From an uncultured Parasphingopyxis sp. (lineage in GTDB: Bacteria > Pseudomonadota > Alphaproteobacteria > Sphingomonadales > Sphingomonadaceae), in the NCBI GenBank assembly GCA_947259005.1, contig CAMYKP010000001.1:45696-109695 (forward strand): a DNA stretch of 64,000 bases. Direction: 5' to 3'. The notes under the pieces are model-generated. The model saw only the letters and a list, made by a program, of their open reading frames with translations, searched no databases and had not been told where the DNA came from. Shown here in pieces: positions 8,527-17,598 of this stretch; positions within the stretch are counted from its first letter, which is position 1, and the number at the start of each line of letters is the position of its first letter. A program made the position numbers and the translations under genes.

Positions 8527-8563
8527 GCTTTACCCCCGGCCTGTGTCAACCAGTGTCAACTTG
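8527..8563 (-). repeat. dispersed 37 bp repeat, copy 1
   Basis: On the minus strand this reads CAAGTTGACACTGGTTGACA and continues CAGGCCGGGGGTAAAGC. The same 37 bases occur without mismatch at 37145-37181 on the plus strand. It carries two direct TTGACAC units 10 nt apart. It lies just downstream of the gshA stop codon. Confidence 0.85.
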
Positions 8564-8585
8564 ATCGCGGGTCGGTCGTTCGCTG

Positions 8586-9959
8586 CTAGAAGCTCTCTTC
8601 CGCGTAGACCTTTGTGACATCGCCGCCCCAGGCGCCGTGATAACGCTCAAGCAGCCGTTCGGCGGGGGTTTTGCCGCTGGCGACGATTTCGCGCAGCGGA
8701 TCGAGGAAGCCGCTTTCATTGTCGCCGCTGCCGTTGAGACGGCCGCGCGCGCTGAGCCCGGCGGTTGCGATGTCGAGGACTTCGGGGGCGATGTCGCCGA
8801 GGGTGCGGCCGCCCGGCACTGGCGCTTTCAGGCCGAGTTTGGGGACCCCGTTTCGCAGGGCTTCACGCTCCTCAAGCGACCAGCCCTTCACCATGTCCCA
8901 GGCTGCATCGAGCGCGGCCTGATCGTAAAGCAGCCCGACCCAGAGCGCGGGCAGGGCGCAGATCCGGTTCCACGGTCCGCCATCGCTTCCGCGCATTTCG
9001 AGGAAGCTTTTGAGGCGCACCTCGGGAAAGATTGTCGAGAGATGATCGTTCCAGTCGTCGATCGTCGGCTTTTCGCCGGGCAGGATCGGCAGCTCGCCGT
9101 TGAGGAAATCGCGGAAATTGAGGCCTGACGCATCGAGATATTTGCCGTCCCGATAGACAAAATACATCGGCACATCGAGCGCGTAATCGGCATAGCGCTC
9201 ATAGCCGAAGCCGTCTTCGAAGACGAAGGGCAGCATGCCTGTGCGGTCCGGATCGGTGTCGGACCAGATATGGCTGCGATAGGAGAGATATCCGTTGGGC
9301 TTTCCCTCGGTGAAGGGGGAGTTGGCGAACAGCGCGGTGCCGAGTGGCTGGAGGGCGAGGGCCACGCGGAACTTCTGCGCCATGTCGGCCTCGCTCGAAT
9401 AATCGAGATTGGTCTGGATGGTGCAGGTGCGCAGCATCATGTCGAGCCCGAGATTGCCCTTTTTCGGCATGTAGTCGAGCATGATCTTGTAGCGCCCCTT
9501 GGGCATGATCGGCAGCTCGGCGCGGGTCTTGTCCGGCCACATGCCAAGGCCGAGAAAGCCCTTGCCGGTCTTTTCGCCGATCGCCTTGACCTGTTCGAGA
9601 TGGCGGCCAGTTTCGGCGCATGTCTCGTGCAGATTGTCGAGCGCCGCGCCGGACAGTTCGAGCTGGCCTGCCGGTTCCAGGCTCACGGTACCATCGGCGC
9701 CGCGCATGGCGATAACCTTGCCATTCTCCTCGATAGGCTCCCAGCCAAACTCGCGCAGGGCGAGAAGCAGATCGCGGATGCCGCCGGGTTCGTCATAGGA
9801 GGGGGCGTGAAAATCGCCCCGGCAATAGACGAATTTCTCATGCTCGGTGCCGATCAGCCACTTGTCGACGGGCTTTTCGCCACCGGCAAACACGGTCAGC
9901 AGCTCCTCCCGGCGTTCGATTGCCGGGGCGTCGCTCTGGGAATCCGTCTTCGTGCTCAT
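8586..9959 (-). CDS. gshA: glutamate-cysteine ligase, plant/alphaproteobacterial type (GCS2)
   Basis: A 457-residue cytoplasmic enzyme catalysing ATP-dependent formation of gamma-glutamylcysteine, the first step in glutathione synthesis. Length and sequence fit the plant-like GCS2 class typical of alphaproteobacteria rather than the E. coli type: conserved segments include IGTEHEKFVY near residue 37, SLEPAGQLELSGA around 95, MLRTCTIQTNLDY about 185 and LALQPLGTALFANSPF about 210. SLEMRGSDGG-like residues appear in FLEMRGSDGGPW. Glutathione is used by fghA and the GST-like protein elsewhere in the window. gshB is not present. Single gene with a short leader; the next gene upstream on this strand is separated by about 100 bp. 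Confidence 0.96.
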   Translation of the reverse strand: MSTKTDSQSDAPAIERREELLTVFAGGEKPVDKWLIGTEHEKFVYCRGDFHAPSYDEPGGIRDLLLALREFGWEPIEENGKVIAMRGADGTVSLEPAGQLELSGAALDNLHETCAETGRHLEQVKAIGEKTGKGFLGLGMWPDKTRAELPIMPKGRYKIMLDYMPKKGNLGLDMMLRTCTIQTNLDYSSEADMAQKFRVALALQPLGTALFANSPFTEGKPNGYLSYRSHIWSDTDPDRTGMLPFVFEDGFGYERYADYALDVPMYFVYRDGKYLDASGLNFRDFLNGELPILPGEKPTIDDWNDHLSTIFPEVRLKSFLEMRGSDGGPWNRICALPALWVGLLYDQAALDAAWDMVKGWSLEEREALRNGVPKLGLKAPVPGGRTLGDIAPEVLDIATAGLSARGRLNGSGDNESGFLDPLREIVASGKTPAERLLERYHGAWGGDVTKVYAEESF

Positions 9960-10067
9960 GGAGCGCCTTTAGCCGCGTTGCCGGCTTTGCGCCAGTATAG
10001 GAAGGCTATAGGGGGGCGAAGAAAAGGCGCAGGTGGATACGGCCAGGTAATAGAGGCCGGATTGGCG

Positions 10068-12050
10068 CTAGTTGACGGTTGCCCGGAATTTCAGTGCGAA
10101 CGCGGCGCTGGGGCCAAGGGTGGCGGCGGTTGCCGTGATCGTCGACCCGCTGATCGACGCGCCGAAGGGATCGCTTTCATCCGCTCCTGTTGCATCGTCA
10201 TCCTCGGCAGTGGTCGCGGTTGCGCAGTTCGAGCCGCTGTTCATGGTGCCGGCTGAATAGGTGATATTGGCCGGTAGCGCATCCGTCGCCGTCACCGATG
10301 TCGCGGTGGCCGAGCCCGGGTTCGATATCAGAATGCAATATTCGATCACCGCGCCGGGAATGGCATAGGGATCGCTCGCATCGTTGACCGGATCGCTGAT
10401 CAGCGAGCTGATCTTCGTTACGCTGAGCGTCGTTTCGGGATTGCAGAACGTGAAATCATAGATCGAGGCTGCCTGGCCATCCGGATCGTCGGGCGCGGTG
10501 CTGTGATTGCCATAGACAATCGTCACCGTATCGACGGGCGAGAGAAAGGTGACGACGACATTGCCATCGGCGGATGACCCGCCGGACCCGGCATCGCCGA
10601 TCGCAACATTGCCGACGACATAGTTGGCGATGCCGTTCGTGAGGACAGGCATCACGGGCGAGCCATTGAAAGTTCCGGTGACCGTCAGCTTGTCCGCAAA
10701 GTCGTTGGCGGCATAGTCGATGTCGAACACCCCGAATTGCAATCCGGGAACGGCCGTCGGCAGCGTCAGCACCGTGGTCGCGACCTGATCGCGGTTTGTG
10801 TATTCGAGATACTGGTACAGCGCCTGCTCGCTTCCACCGAATCCGCCCGTATTGTCGCTCGTGTCGTCGGGCGTGGAATTCACGAAGGTGCCATTGGTCG
10901 AGATATTGAAAATGATCGTCCCGATATTGGTGACGGCATAGCTCGCGTTGACGGCACCGGCCGTCCAGCTGCGGGTGTTCCAGTCAAACAGCGTCTGGTT
11001 GATTGGAAGGCAGACCGCGGAAAGGCTGGGCGGAGTGCCTGCCGTGCGCGTGCCGGAAACGGTGAAGGTCGCGCTGGAATAATCGTCTTCGCTTGAAAGA
11101 CCGTTGCCCGGCGTTGAATCGCTATCGACGACCGATGATGCCGTGACTTCGGCTGTGTTGGTGACCGTGGCACCTGACGTGGCGGTGACGGTCGCGGTGA
11201 TTGTCAGCGTGCGCGTCTGCCCGGGGGCGATGGACGGCACAGTCCAGATACCGCTGCCGCTGCTATACGTGCCATAGCCGGAATGGCTCACATAGCTGAC
11301 ACCGAGAGGAAGGCTGTCGGCCACCGTTACCGATGTTGCGGTCTGGGTCGAGCTTGAAGAATTGGTCAGCGAGAGCGTGTAGGTGATGCTGGTGCCGTTT
11401 GCCGGGCTGCTGTTGCTTACCGATTTGGACAGCGCAAGGTCGGCATAATTTGTCGGGGTCTGTGTCAGAAACAGGTCCGCTTGGTAGAAATTTCCAGAGT
11501 CCTGATTGTAGCGATCGCAGATTTGCAGCTGCCATGTGCCCTGCGCATTCTGGCCATTGAAAGCCGATAGCGCGTTGGCCGGTGCAAAGGTGCGCTGATA
11601 GGGCGGAACGCTGGTTCCGCTCGTCGCAGTATCCGCGCTGCTATGGGAGGTTACCGAGGTTCCCGCCGCATCATCCAGCAGCACGTTGAAATTGTTGGCG
11701 CCGGCCCCTGTTCCCGTGAAAATCTGTACGCGGGTGCCCGAAGGGGAACGAAGATACATGAGAAGGTCGCCGCGATAGGTGTGCGCAAGCAAGACGCCGA
11801 TATTGACATTGGAAACAGTATAGCTTGTCCCGACGGTGAAATTTCGGGTCAGATAGCCGGATGTTGTGCAGGGCGTGGCGCTCTCATTGACGGCGCCGTC
11901 GGTCGAGTTGGTGTAGGTTGTCGTTTGCGCATGTGCGGCAACTGAAAACATGCTCCAGACGAATGCCGCGAGCAGGCACAGCCACGACTTCAGCGCGAAA
12001 AAGCTGAAATCGAACTGTCGAATTCGTGCAATGGTCCCCCAACTATGCAT
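10068..12050 (-). CDS. large secreted protein with P-domain and DUF11 repeats
   Basis: A 660-residue exported protein. A signal peptide occupies roughly residues 1-42 (hydrophobic SWLCLLAAFVWSMFSVA, cleavage after AHAQ). Residues about 45-200 look like a proprotein-convertase P-domain (IGVLLAHTYRGDLLMYLRSPSGT ... WQLQICDRY). Then a DUF11 domain (YADLALSKSVSNSSPANGTSITYTLSLTN) at about 208-310, a middle beta-rich region of about 200 residues with no recognised family, and a second DUF11 copy ending in the typical FRATVN at the very C-terminus. Such proteins are surface or extracellular and Asp/Ser/Thr-rich; no catalytic domain or sortase/PEP signal is visible. Function unknown, adhesin or surface layer role is only a guess. 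Monocistronic. Confidence 0.8.
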   Translation of the reverse strand: MHSWGTIARIRQFDFSFFALKSWLCLLAAFVWSMFSVAAHAQTTTYTNSTDGAVNESATPCTTSGYLTRNFTVGTSYTVSNVNIGVLLAHTYRGDLLMYLRSPSGTRVQIFTGTGAGANNFNVLLDDAAGTSVTSHSSADTATSGTSVPPYQRTFAPANALSAFNGQNAQGTWQLQICDRYNQDSGNFYQADLFLTQTPTNYADLALSKSVSNSSPANGTSITYTLSLTNSSSSTQTATSVTVADSLPLGVSYVSHSGYGTYSSGSGIWTVPSIAPGQTRTLTITATVTATSGATVTNTAEVTASSVVDSDSTPGNGLSSEDDYSSATFTVSGTRTAGTPPSLSAVCLPINQTLFDWNTRSWTAGAVNASYAVTNIGTIIFNISTNGTFVNSTPDDTSDNTGGFGGSEQALYQYLEYTNRDQVATTVLTLPTAVPGLQFGVFDIDYAANDFADKLTVTGTFNGSPVMPVLTNGIANYVVGNVAIGDAGSGGSSADGNVVVTFLSPVDTVTIVYGNHSTAPDDPDGQAASIYDFTFCNPETTLSVTKISSLISDPVNDASDPYAIPGAVIEYCILISNPGSATATSVTATDALPANITYSAGTMNSGSNCATATTAEDDDATGADESDPFGASISGSTITATAATLGPSAAFALKFRATVN

Positions 12051-12184
12051 GAGAGCCTGATTAGCGGCCGCCAGCTAATTTTTGGTAAATTTTGTGCTAA
12101 ATTCAGCATGGTTGAGAGAGCGGTAGAATCCGAACGATATCCGTCCCAATAGTCTGATTCAAAGGCGGAATCAGGAAACCGCCA

Positions 12185-12943
12185 CTAACTCCAGTCGCCG
12201 TGTCCCGCCATCCACAGGCTGATCGCTGCTGCCGCTGCCGTGTCGGCGCGGAGAATGCGCGGGCCAAGGGAGACGGGCGCTGTCTGGGGAATGGCACGGA
12301 TCGCCTTGTCCTCATCGTCGGTAAATCCACCTTCCGGCCCGATCAGGATGGCCGCTGGTCCATCATGGGCGACAAGCGCCTTGCGAAACGAGTCTCCCCC
12401 CCGTTCGGCGGCATAGAATAGCGTTCGGTCCTCCGGCCAATCCGCCAGCAAAGCGCTGAGCGACGTTAACTGCGTCAGTTCGGGAAGGGCCGTTCGTTCA
12501 CATTGCTCGGCGGCCTCGATCAGATGGGCCTTGAGCCGGTCCGGCTTGAGCTTGTCGACAATCGTCCGCTGCGTGCGGACCGGGACGAGCCGGGACACGC
12601 CCAATTCGCAGGCCTTTTCGACGAGCCAGTCGATCCGGCCTTTTTTGATTGGTGCAAAGCATAACCAGAGATCGGGCACATCTTCCCGATCACGCAATTT
12701 GCCTTCGACCCGCAATATGGCGTCGCGTTTGCCGATATGGGCCAGCTCGGCGAGCCATTCGCCCGTCCGATCGTCGAACAGTTTGACCTGTGCACCGGCC
12801 TTTAGCCGAAGAACGCGGACCAGATAATTGGCCTGGGCGGAATCGATGACGATTTCCTCATCGACGGCCAGGGCCGTATCGACAAACAGGCGCGGCAGGC
12901 TGCCGGGAGGCCAGGCGGGAGTTGCGGGCATGGAATCGCTCAT
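12185..12943 (-). CDS. rsmE: 16S rRNA (uracil-1498-N3)-methyltransferase
   Basis: A 252-residue SPOUT methyltransferase that methylates N3 of U1498 in 16S rRNA. The N-terminal PUA-like beta-barrel contains ANYLVRVLRLKAGAQVKLFDDRTGEW; the catalytic knot shows KACELGVSRLVPVRTQRT, the LIGPEGGFTDDE signature and the C-terminal LGPRILRADTAAAAAISL. All family hallmarks are present. It is divergent from ubiA with only 56 bp between starts. The ORF begins MSDSMPATP; an internal start at the second Met would remove four residues only. Confidence 0.96.
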   Translation of the reverse strand: MSDSMPATPAWPPGSLPRLFVDTALAVDEEIVIDSAQANYLVRVLRLKAGAQVKLFDDRTGEWLAELAHIGKRDAILRVEGKLRDREDVPDLWLCFAPIKKGRIDWLVEKACELGVSRLVPVRTQRTIVDKLKPDRLKAHLIEAAEQCERTALPELTQLTSLSALLADWPEDRTLFYAAERGGDSFRKALVAHDGPAAILIGPEGGFTDDEDKAIRAIPQTAPVSLGPRILRADTAAAAAISLWMAGHGDWS

Positions 12944-12999
12944 AAACCGATCTTCTCAAGCTTGTCCAAGCTTAGTCATAGGGGATAGGGCGTTGAGCA

Positions 13000-13911
13000 A
13001 TGGAATCGCAGTCATCTCTCCCCGATACGGAACGGCACTGGCTGATCGCCGCCTTGCCTGCTTCCGCGCGACCCTTCGGACTGCTTGCGCGGTTCGACCG
13101 GCCGATTGGCTGGTGGCTGCTCTTCTGGCCGTGCGCATGGAGCGTGGCGCTGGCGGGCGGGGCGATGGAGCGATGGAATCTGCTGCTTTGGTTTCTGCTG
13201 GGGGCCATCGCGATGCGCGGGGCGGGCTGCGTCTATAACGATATCGTCGACCGTGAACTCGACCGGAAGGTTGAACGCACTCGAACGCGGCCTCTGGCCA
13301 GCGGACGGGTGTCGTTGCGTGCGGCATGGATATGGCTGGTGCTGCTTTGCCTGATCGGATTGGCGGTGCTCCTCCAGGTACGATGGGAAGCGCAGCTGGT
13401 CGCGCTGGGCAGCCTCGCCCTTGTCGCCGCCTATCCTTTCATGAAACGCATCACCTGGTGGCCCCAGGCCTGGCTGGGCCTCGTTTTCAGCTGGGGAGCT
13501 TTGGTCGGCTGGGTGGCGATCACCGGCGAATATGCGCCAGCCCTTTTCTGGCTCTATGCGGGCTCCGTGTTCTGGGTGATTGGTTATGATACTATCTATG
13601 CCTTGCAGGATATCGAGGATGATGCGCTGGCGGGCGTAAAAAGCACAGCGCGAAGATTTGGCAAGAATGCGCGGCTCGGAATAGCGCTTTTCTATATGGC
13701 CGCCCTTATCTGCTGGTGCTTCGCGATCTGGCAGATCCGGCCGCAATGGCTGGGCGTATCGGCGTTGCTACCGGCCGCGTTGCATTTCATCTGGCAAGTC
13801 GCGACTTTGCACCCGGGTAGCGGCAGGGATGCGCTGGCCAAGTTCCGGTCGAACCGGGAGGCGGGATTGCTTGTCGCTCTTGCATGTCTTGTCGTGGGAG
13901 CCAGCGCCTGA
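13000..13911 (+). CDS. ubiA: 4-hydroxybenzoate polyprenyltransferase
   Basis: A 303-residue integral membrane prenyltransferase that attaches the polyprenyl tail to 4-hydroxybenzoate in ubiquinone synthesis. The two aspartate-rich Mg-diphosphate motifs are visible: NDIVDRELDRKVERT at residues 80-94 and DTIYALQDIEDDALAG near 200. About eight hydrophobic helices are evident (GWWLLFWPCAWSVALAGG, LLLWFLLGAIAM, etc.). The N-terminal RPFGLLARFDRPIGWWL is typical of UbiA. It is followed after 46 bp by pmbA on the same strand. Confidence 0.95.
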   Translation: MESQSSLPDTERHWLIAALPASARPFGLLARFDRPIGWWLLFWPCAWSVALAGGAMERWNLLLWFLLGAIAMRGAGCVYNDIVDRELDRKVERTRTRPLASGRVSLRAAWIWLVLLCLIGLAVLLQVRWEAQLVALGSLALVAAYPFMKRITWWPQAWLGLVFSWGALVGWVAITGEYAPALFWLYAGSVFWVIGYDTIYALQDIEDDALAGVKSTARRFGKNARLGIALFYMAALICWCFAIWQIRPQWLGVSALLPAALHFIWQVATLHPGSGRDALAKFRSNREAGLLVALACLVVGASA

Positions 13912-13957
13912 CCGTATACAGGGTGACAATTCCGTACCGCCTCCCTAAATCGCCACC

Positions 13958-15304
13958 ATGCTTACAGTCACCGAAGCGCAGGCGCGCGTCTCCGATCTTG
14001 TTACTTCCGCAAAAAAAGCCGGAGCCGATGCGGCCGACGTGCTTTATTCGGGTGGGGCATCCACAGAAGTGCAGATTCGCCTTGGCGAACTGGAAGATGT
14101 CCAGCGCTCGGAAGGCGAAGAGATCGGGCTGCGTTTCTTCGAAGGCCAGCGGTCGGCCAGCGTGTCGTCCTCCGACCTGTCGGCCGATGCCCTCGCGACG
14201 CTTGTCGAACGCGCAGCAGCCATGGCGCGCGAGGCACCGGAAGATGCCTATGCCGGGCTCGCACCGGAGGACAGGCTCTTTCACGGTGTGTTGCCTGATC
14301 TCGATATCGATGATGGCCGCGATGCCGAGCCCGAAGCCTTGCGCGCCGCCGCACTTGAAGCGGAAGATGCGGCCCGCGCGGTTGAAGGCGTGACGAACAG
14401 TGAGGGCGGCGGGGCGTCGGCCAGCCGTTCGATCATGGCGCTGGCGACGAGCCATGGTTTTTGCGGTGGATATCAGGCATCCAACTATGGTTATTCTGCC
14501 AGTGTAATCGCGGGCGAGGGCAGCGGGATGCAGCGCGATTACGCCTATCGCACGGCGCGCCATCTTGCCGATCTCGATAGCCCTTCAAGCATCGGCCGCC
14601 GTGCGGGCGAACGGACTGTCGCGCGCTTGAATCCGGCGAAGCTGTCCAGCGGGGCCATGCCTGTAGTCTTCGATCCGCGGGTTTCCGGAGGGCTCCTCGG
14701 TCATCTGGTCGGCGCGATCACCGGCTCAGCAATTACCCGCGGCACAAGTTTCCTGCGCGACGATCTGGGCAAACAGATATTCCCGGCTGGCATCACCGTT
14801 GTTGACGATCCCCTGCGTAAGCGAGGCCTTCGGTCGAGGCCCTTTGATGGAGAGGGGCTGCCGGTCGCTAAGAGCGCGATCATCGAGGATGGCGTGTTGA
14901 CCGGCTGGCTGCTCGACAGCGCGTCGGCGCGTCAGCTTGGCCTGGAGCCCACGGGCCATGCCAAGCGCGGGATTGGCGGTCCGCCGGGCGCAGGAACGAC
15001 CAATCTGCATCTGAAAGCCGGATCGGTGTCACGGGATGAGCTGATCGCGGATATTGCGCAGGGCGTTCTGGTAACGGAACTAATCGGCATGGGCGTAAAC
15101 CCGGTAACCGGCGACTATAGCCGCGGTGCATCAGGCTTCCTGATCGAAAATGGCCAGATTGGAGCGCCGGTTGCCGAGATTACCATCGCGGGCAACCTGA
15201 AGGATATGTTCAGCGAATTGACCCCGGCTGACGATCTGGAGTTTATTCGCGGTGTCAACGCGCCGACCTTGAGGATCGAGGGCATGACGGTGGCGGGTGC
15301 CTGA
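13958..15304 (+). CDS. pmbA: TldD/PmbA family metalloprotease subunit (PmbA/TldE)
   Basis: A 448-residue protein of the TldD/TldE family. In enterobacteria the TldD-TldE heterodimer is a zinc protease acting on modified peptides such as microcin B17 precursor and on unfolded peptides; TldE is the non-catalytic partner. This sequence lacks the HExxxH motif of TldD and has the length of PmbA, with characteristic segments LYSGGASTEVQIRLGELEDVQRSE, VVFDPRVSGGLLGHLVGAITG and NPVTGDYSRGASGFLIENG. No tldD is in the window. Its stop overlaps the GTG start of the cysQ-like gene by 8 nt, indicating an operon. Confidence 0.93.
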   Translation: MLTVTEAQARVSDLVTSAKKAGADAADVLYSGGASTEVQIRLGELEDVQRSEGEEIGLRFFEGQRSASVSSSDLSADALATLVERAAAMAREAPEDAYAGLAPEDRLFHGVLPDLDIDDGRDAEPEALRAAALEAEDAARAVEGVTNSEGGGASASRSIMALATSHGFCGGYQASNYGYSASVIAGEGSGMQRDYAYRTARHLADLDSPSSIGRRAGERTVARLNPAKLSSGAMPVVFDPRVSGGLLGHLVGAITGSAITRGTSFLRDDLGKQIFPAGITVVDDPLRKRGLRSRPFDGEGLPVAKSAIIEDGVLTGWLLDSASARQLGLEPTGHAKRGIGGPPGAGTTNLHLKAGSVSRDELIADIAQGVLVTELIGMGVNPVTGDYSRGASGFLIENGQIGAPVAEITIAGNLKDMFSELTPADDLEFIRGVNAPTLRIEGMTVAGA

Positions 15305-16073
15305 GGTAACTCTCTCTGCAATAGCGGATATCGCCGCCGAGGCGGCTGAAAAGGCGTCGGAGCGCTGGAAGGGTGAGCTTGAAATCTGGGAAAAATCGCC
15401 CGACCACCCGGTTTCCGATGTCGATCTTCTTGTCGATAATTTTTTGCGGGAACGATTGGCAGCGCTTGATCCGGATGCTGGATATTTGTCCGAGGAAACG
15501 ACCGACAGTGCGGCGCGGCTGGGGAAGTCGCGTGTCTGGGTCGTCGATCCGATTGATGGAACGCGTGATTTTATCCGCGAGCGAACGGGGTGGTGCGTTT
15601 CGGTTGCGCTGATCGAAGATGGCCAGCCAATCTTTGGCGTGCTTGAAGCTCCGGCGCGGGGCGAACGCTGGTTGGCGAGTGCGGGCGGGGGCGCAACGCG
15701 CAATGGTTTGCCGATTGGCGTAAGCGACCGCACCGAGTTACCGGGTTCTCGCATTCCCTTTGCCAATCTGGCGAAGGATTCCGATCTGGTCGCGGTAAAT
15801 CAGCCCAATTCAATTGCGCTCAGAATTGCCATGGTTGCTGCGGGAGAGGCGGATCTCGTGGCGACCCTGCGCTGGGGCCATGAATGGGATGTCGGTGCGG
15901 CCGCCCTGATAGCGAGTGAGGCTGGAGCAACGGTTTCCGATGCACTGGGAGCACCCCTGATATTCAACACCCATGCTGCGGAAGCCTTTGGCGTGCTGAT
16001 CACAGCGCCGGGAATTCATGCGGCAGCGGTTGAGCGATTGCGCGAGCAAGCTGAGAAACTGTCCGTCCGCTAG
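15297..16073 (+). CDS. inositol monophosphatase family, 3'(2'),5'-bisphosphate nucleotidase-like (CysQ)
   Basis: A 258-residue Mg-dependent phosphatase of the FIG superfamily. Metal ligands are visible as Glu66-Glu67 (LSEETTD), the DPIDGTRDFI signature at residues 84-93 and the late WGHEWDVGAA aspartate. The DPIDGTRDF with F rather than the usual inositol-phosphatase pattern, plus the SEET motif, suggests CysQ/bisphosphate nucleotidase activity, which recycles 3'-phosphoadenosine 5'-phosphate; histidinol or inositol phosphatase cannot be excluded. Translation starts at a GTG inside the last codons of pmbA (8 nt overlap). Convergent with the CoA-binding gene, 6 bp away. Confidence 0.88.
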   Translation: MPEVTLSAIADIAAEAAEKASERWKGELEIWEKSPDHPVSDVDLLVDNFLRERLAALDPDAGYLSEETTDSAARLGKSRVWVVDPIDGTRDFIRERTGWCVSVALIEDGQPIFGVLEAPARGERWLASAGGGATRNGLPIGVSDRTELPGSRIPFANLAKDSDLVAVNQPNSIALRIAMVAAGEADLVATLRWGHEWDVGAAALIASEAGATVSDALGAPLIFNTHAAEAFGVLITAPGIHAAAVERLREQAEKLSVR

Positions 16074-16079
16074 TTTGCG

Positions 16080-16496
16080 TTAGAGTCCGAGCCTCGGCAT
16101 TTCCTGTGCCGGGCATTTGTCCATCACCACTTTGAGGCCCGCTGCCTCGGCGCGCGCAGCCGCCGCTTCGTTGATTACGCCAAGTTGCATCCAGACGGCT
16201 CTTGCTCCGGCGGCTATCGCCTGATCGACCGCTTCCCCGGCGGCTTCGCTGTTGCGAAAGATATCGACCATGTCGATCGGCTCGTCGATATCCGAGAGGG
16301 CGCCGACGACGGTTATGCCATGAATATGGTCACCGCCTCTCCCTGGATTGACCGGGATGACCGTGAAACCCTTGTGGAGCAGGAATTCCATCACATGGTT
16401 GCTGGCGCGCTCGGGATTGACCGAAGCGCCGACCATCGCAATCGTTGAGGTTTCTTCGAGCAGCTCTGTAAGCTCTTCATCGCTCGTCAATGGCAT
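16080..16496 (-). CDS. CoA-binding domain protein (YccU type)
   Basis: A 138-residue stand-alone CoA-binding Rossmann domain. The nucleotide loop reads AMVGASVNPERASN near residue 20, followed by VMEFLLHKGFTVIPVNPG, and later IDMVDIFRNSEAAGEAVDQAIAAGARAVWMQLGV, the core of the YccU/CoA_binding_2 family. Role in the cell is not established for the family. It precedes mrp on the map; the mrp gene is upstream on the same strand, ending 36 bp away, so co-transcription is possible. A GAGGTG-like ribosome site precedes the ATG. Confidence 0.92.
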   Translation of the reverse strand: MPLTSDEELTELLEETSTIAMVGASVNPERASNHVMEFLLHKGFTVIPVNPGRGGDHIHGITVVGALSDIDEPIDMVDIFRNSEAAGEAVDQAIAAGARAVWMQLGVINEAAAARAEAAGLKVVMDKCPAQEMPRLGL

Positions 16497-16532
16497 GAAA
16501 CACCTCCTTGGCGTTGAAGGGGCCAGCTTTTC

Positions 16533-17528
16533 CTATTTATCCATCCAGTCGGTGACTTTCCCGGCTATCGCGTTGAAGGCGTCAGCGCTTTTGCCATTGC
16601 TTGCGGCAGGCGGGATACCATTATCCGACGCTAGGCGAATATCCATTTCGAGCGGGATCCGGCCCAGAAAATCATAGCCCAGCTCTTGGGCTGCTGCCTC
16701 GGCACCTCCGGTTCCGAACGGGTCGGAAATTGCGCCGCATTCCGGGCATTCATAACCCGCCATATTTTCAACCAGTCCGATAATCGGGACATCGGCTTCG
16801 GTGAAAAGGTGGATGGCACGCCGCGCATCGATGAGCGCCAGATCCTGCGGCGTCGACACGATGAGCGCGCCGGCGGGCTTGTATTTCTGCACCATCGTCA
16901 ACTGCACATCGCCGGTGCCGGGTGGCAGGTCGATGATCAGCGTTTCCGTGTCTCCCCATTCGGCATCGATCAGCTGGCCCAGAGCGTTGCCCGCCATAGG
17001 GCCGCGCCAGGCAATCGCCTGTCCCGGCTTCACGAGTTGGCCCATGCTGAGCATCCCAATGCCAAAATCCGTTTGAACCGGCACAAGCTTCTTATGCTCG
17101 TTCGCGGTCGGCTTGCGGTCTTCCGCGCCCAGCAGGCGCGGTTGCGACGGGCCGTAAATATCGGCGTCGATCAGGCCGACACGCAGTCCGCGCCGGGCAA
17201 GGGCAATCGCCAGATTGGCCGAGAGTGTCGATTTTCCAACTCCACCCTTGCCCGATCCGACGGCGATGATCCGCCGGGTTGTGCGCTTGCTGGTCATGGC
17301 AACCCGGACGGTGTCGACCCCGTCGATCGCCTTGAGGGTGCGATTGATATCGGCCTCGATCAATGCGCGCTTGTCTTCATTGATATCGGTTACATCGAGG
17401 ATGGCGCTGGCGATGCCATCTGCAAATCGCGGAGCGGGGGCCCTGCCGGAATCTACAAGCCCCTTGCCCGAAACCGGGTCTGGAATGGCGTTCAGGGCGG
17501 CGGATAGCTGGTCACTTATTTCGGTCAT
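16533..17528 (-). CDS. mrp: Mrp/NBP35 family iron-sulfur cluster carrier ATPase
   Basis: A 331-residue P-loop NTPase that binds and delivers Fe-S clusters (Mrp/ApbC). An N-terminal MIP18/DUF59-like segment (about 1-80) precedes the deviant Walker A GSGKGGVGKST at residues 91-101. The bridging CxxC appears as GYECPECGAI about residue 255. Segment SMGQLVKPGQAIAWRGPM and LPPGTGDVQLTM are hallmark motifs. The ORF track runs to 17774, but that extension reads antisense through the Gly-rich start of hflK (PPPPPEPPPEP), so the ATG at 17528 is used. Divergent from hflK with 70 bp between starts. Confidence 0.95.
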   Translation of the reverse strand: MTEISDQLSAALNAIPDPVSGKGLVDSGRAPAPRFADGIASAILDVTDINEDKRALIEADINRTLKAIDGVDTVRVAMTSKRTTRRIIAVGSGKGGVGKSTLSANLAIALARRGLRVGLIDADIYGPSQPRLLGAEDRKPTANEHKKLVPVQTDFGIGMLSMGQLVKPGQAIAWRGPMAGNALGQLIDAEWGDTETLIIDLPPGTGDVQLTMVQKYKPAGALIVSTPQDLALIDARRAIHLFTEADVPIIGLVENMAGYECPECGAISDPFGTGGAEAAAQELGYDFLGRIPLEMDIRLASDNGIPPAASNGKSADAFNAIAGKVTDWMDK

Positions 17529-17598
17529 GTCGGTCAAATAGGGAGCCGCCGGGCAAATGACACTGTTTTTCCCTGCAAGGGTTCCTATAAAGAGAGCT

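Larger units (their letters stand above)
8161..8585. other. 425 bp non-coding region with inverted and dispersed repeats
   Basis: This gap lies between the 3' end of gshA and the start of the membrane protein gene, both on the minus strand. It holds the ribosome binding site of the membrane gene at its left end, a perfect 14 bp inverted repeat (8384-8431) followed by a T-run, and one copy of a 37 bp repeat also found at 37145-37181. ORFs predicted in it have no protein-like features. Confidence 0.7.

Noticed and set aside
9270-10256. 328-codon plus-strand ORF
   Set aside because: Antisense to the start of gshA and the end of the exported protein gene, low-complexity translation with no domain; a shadow of high-GC third codon positions.
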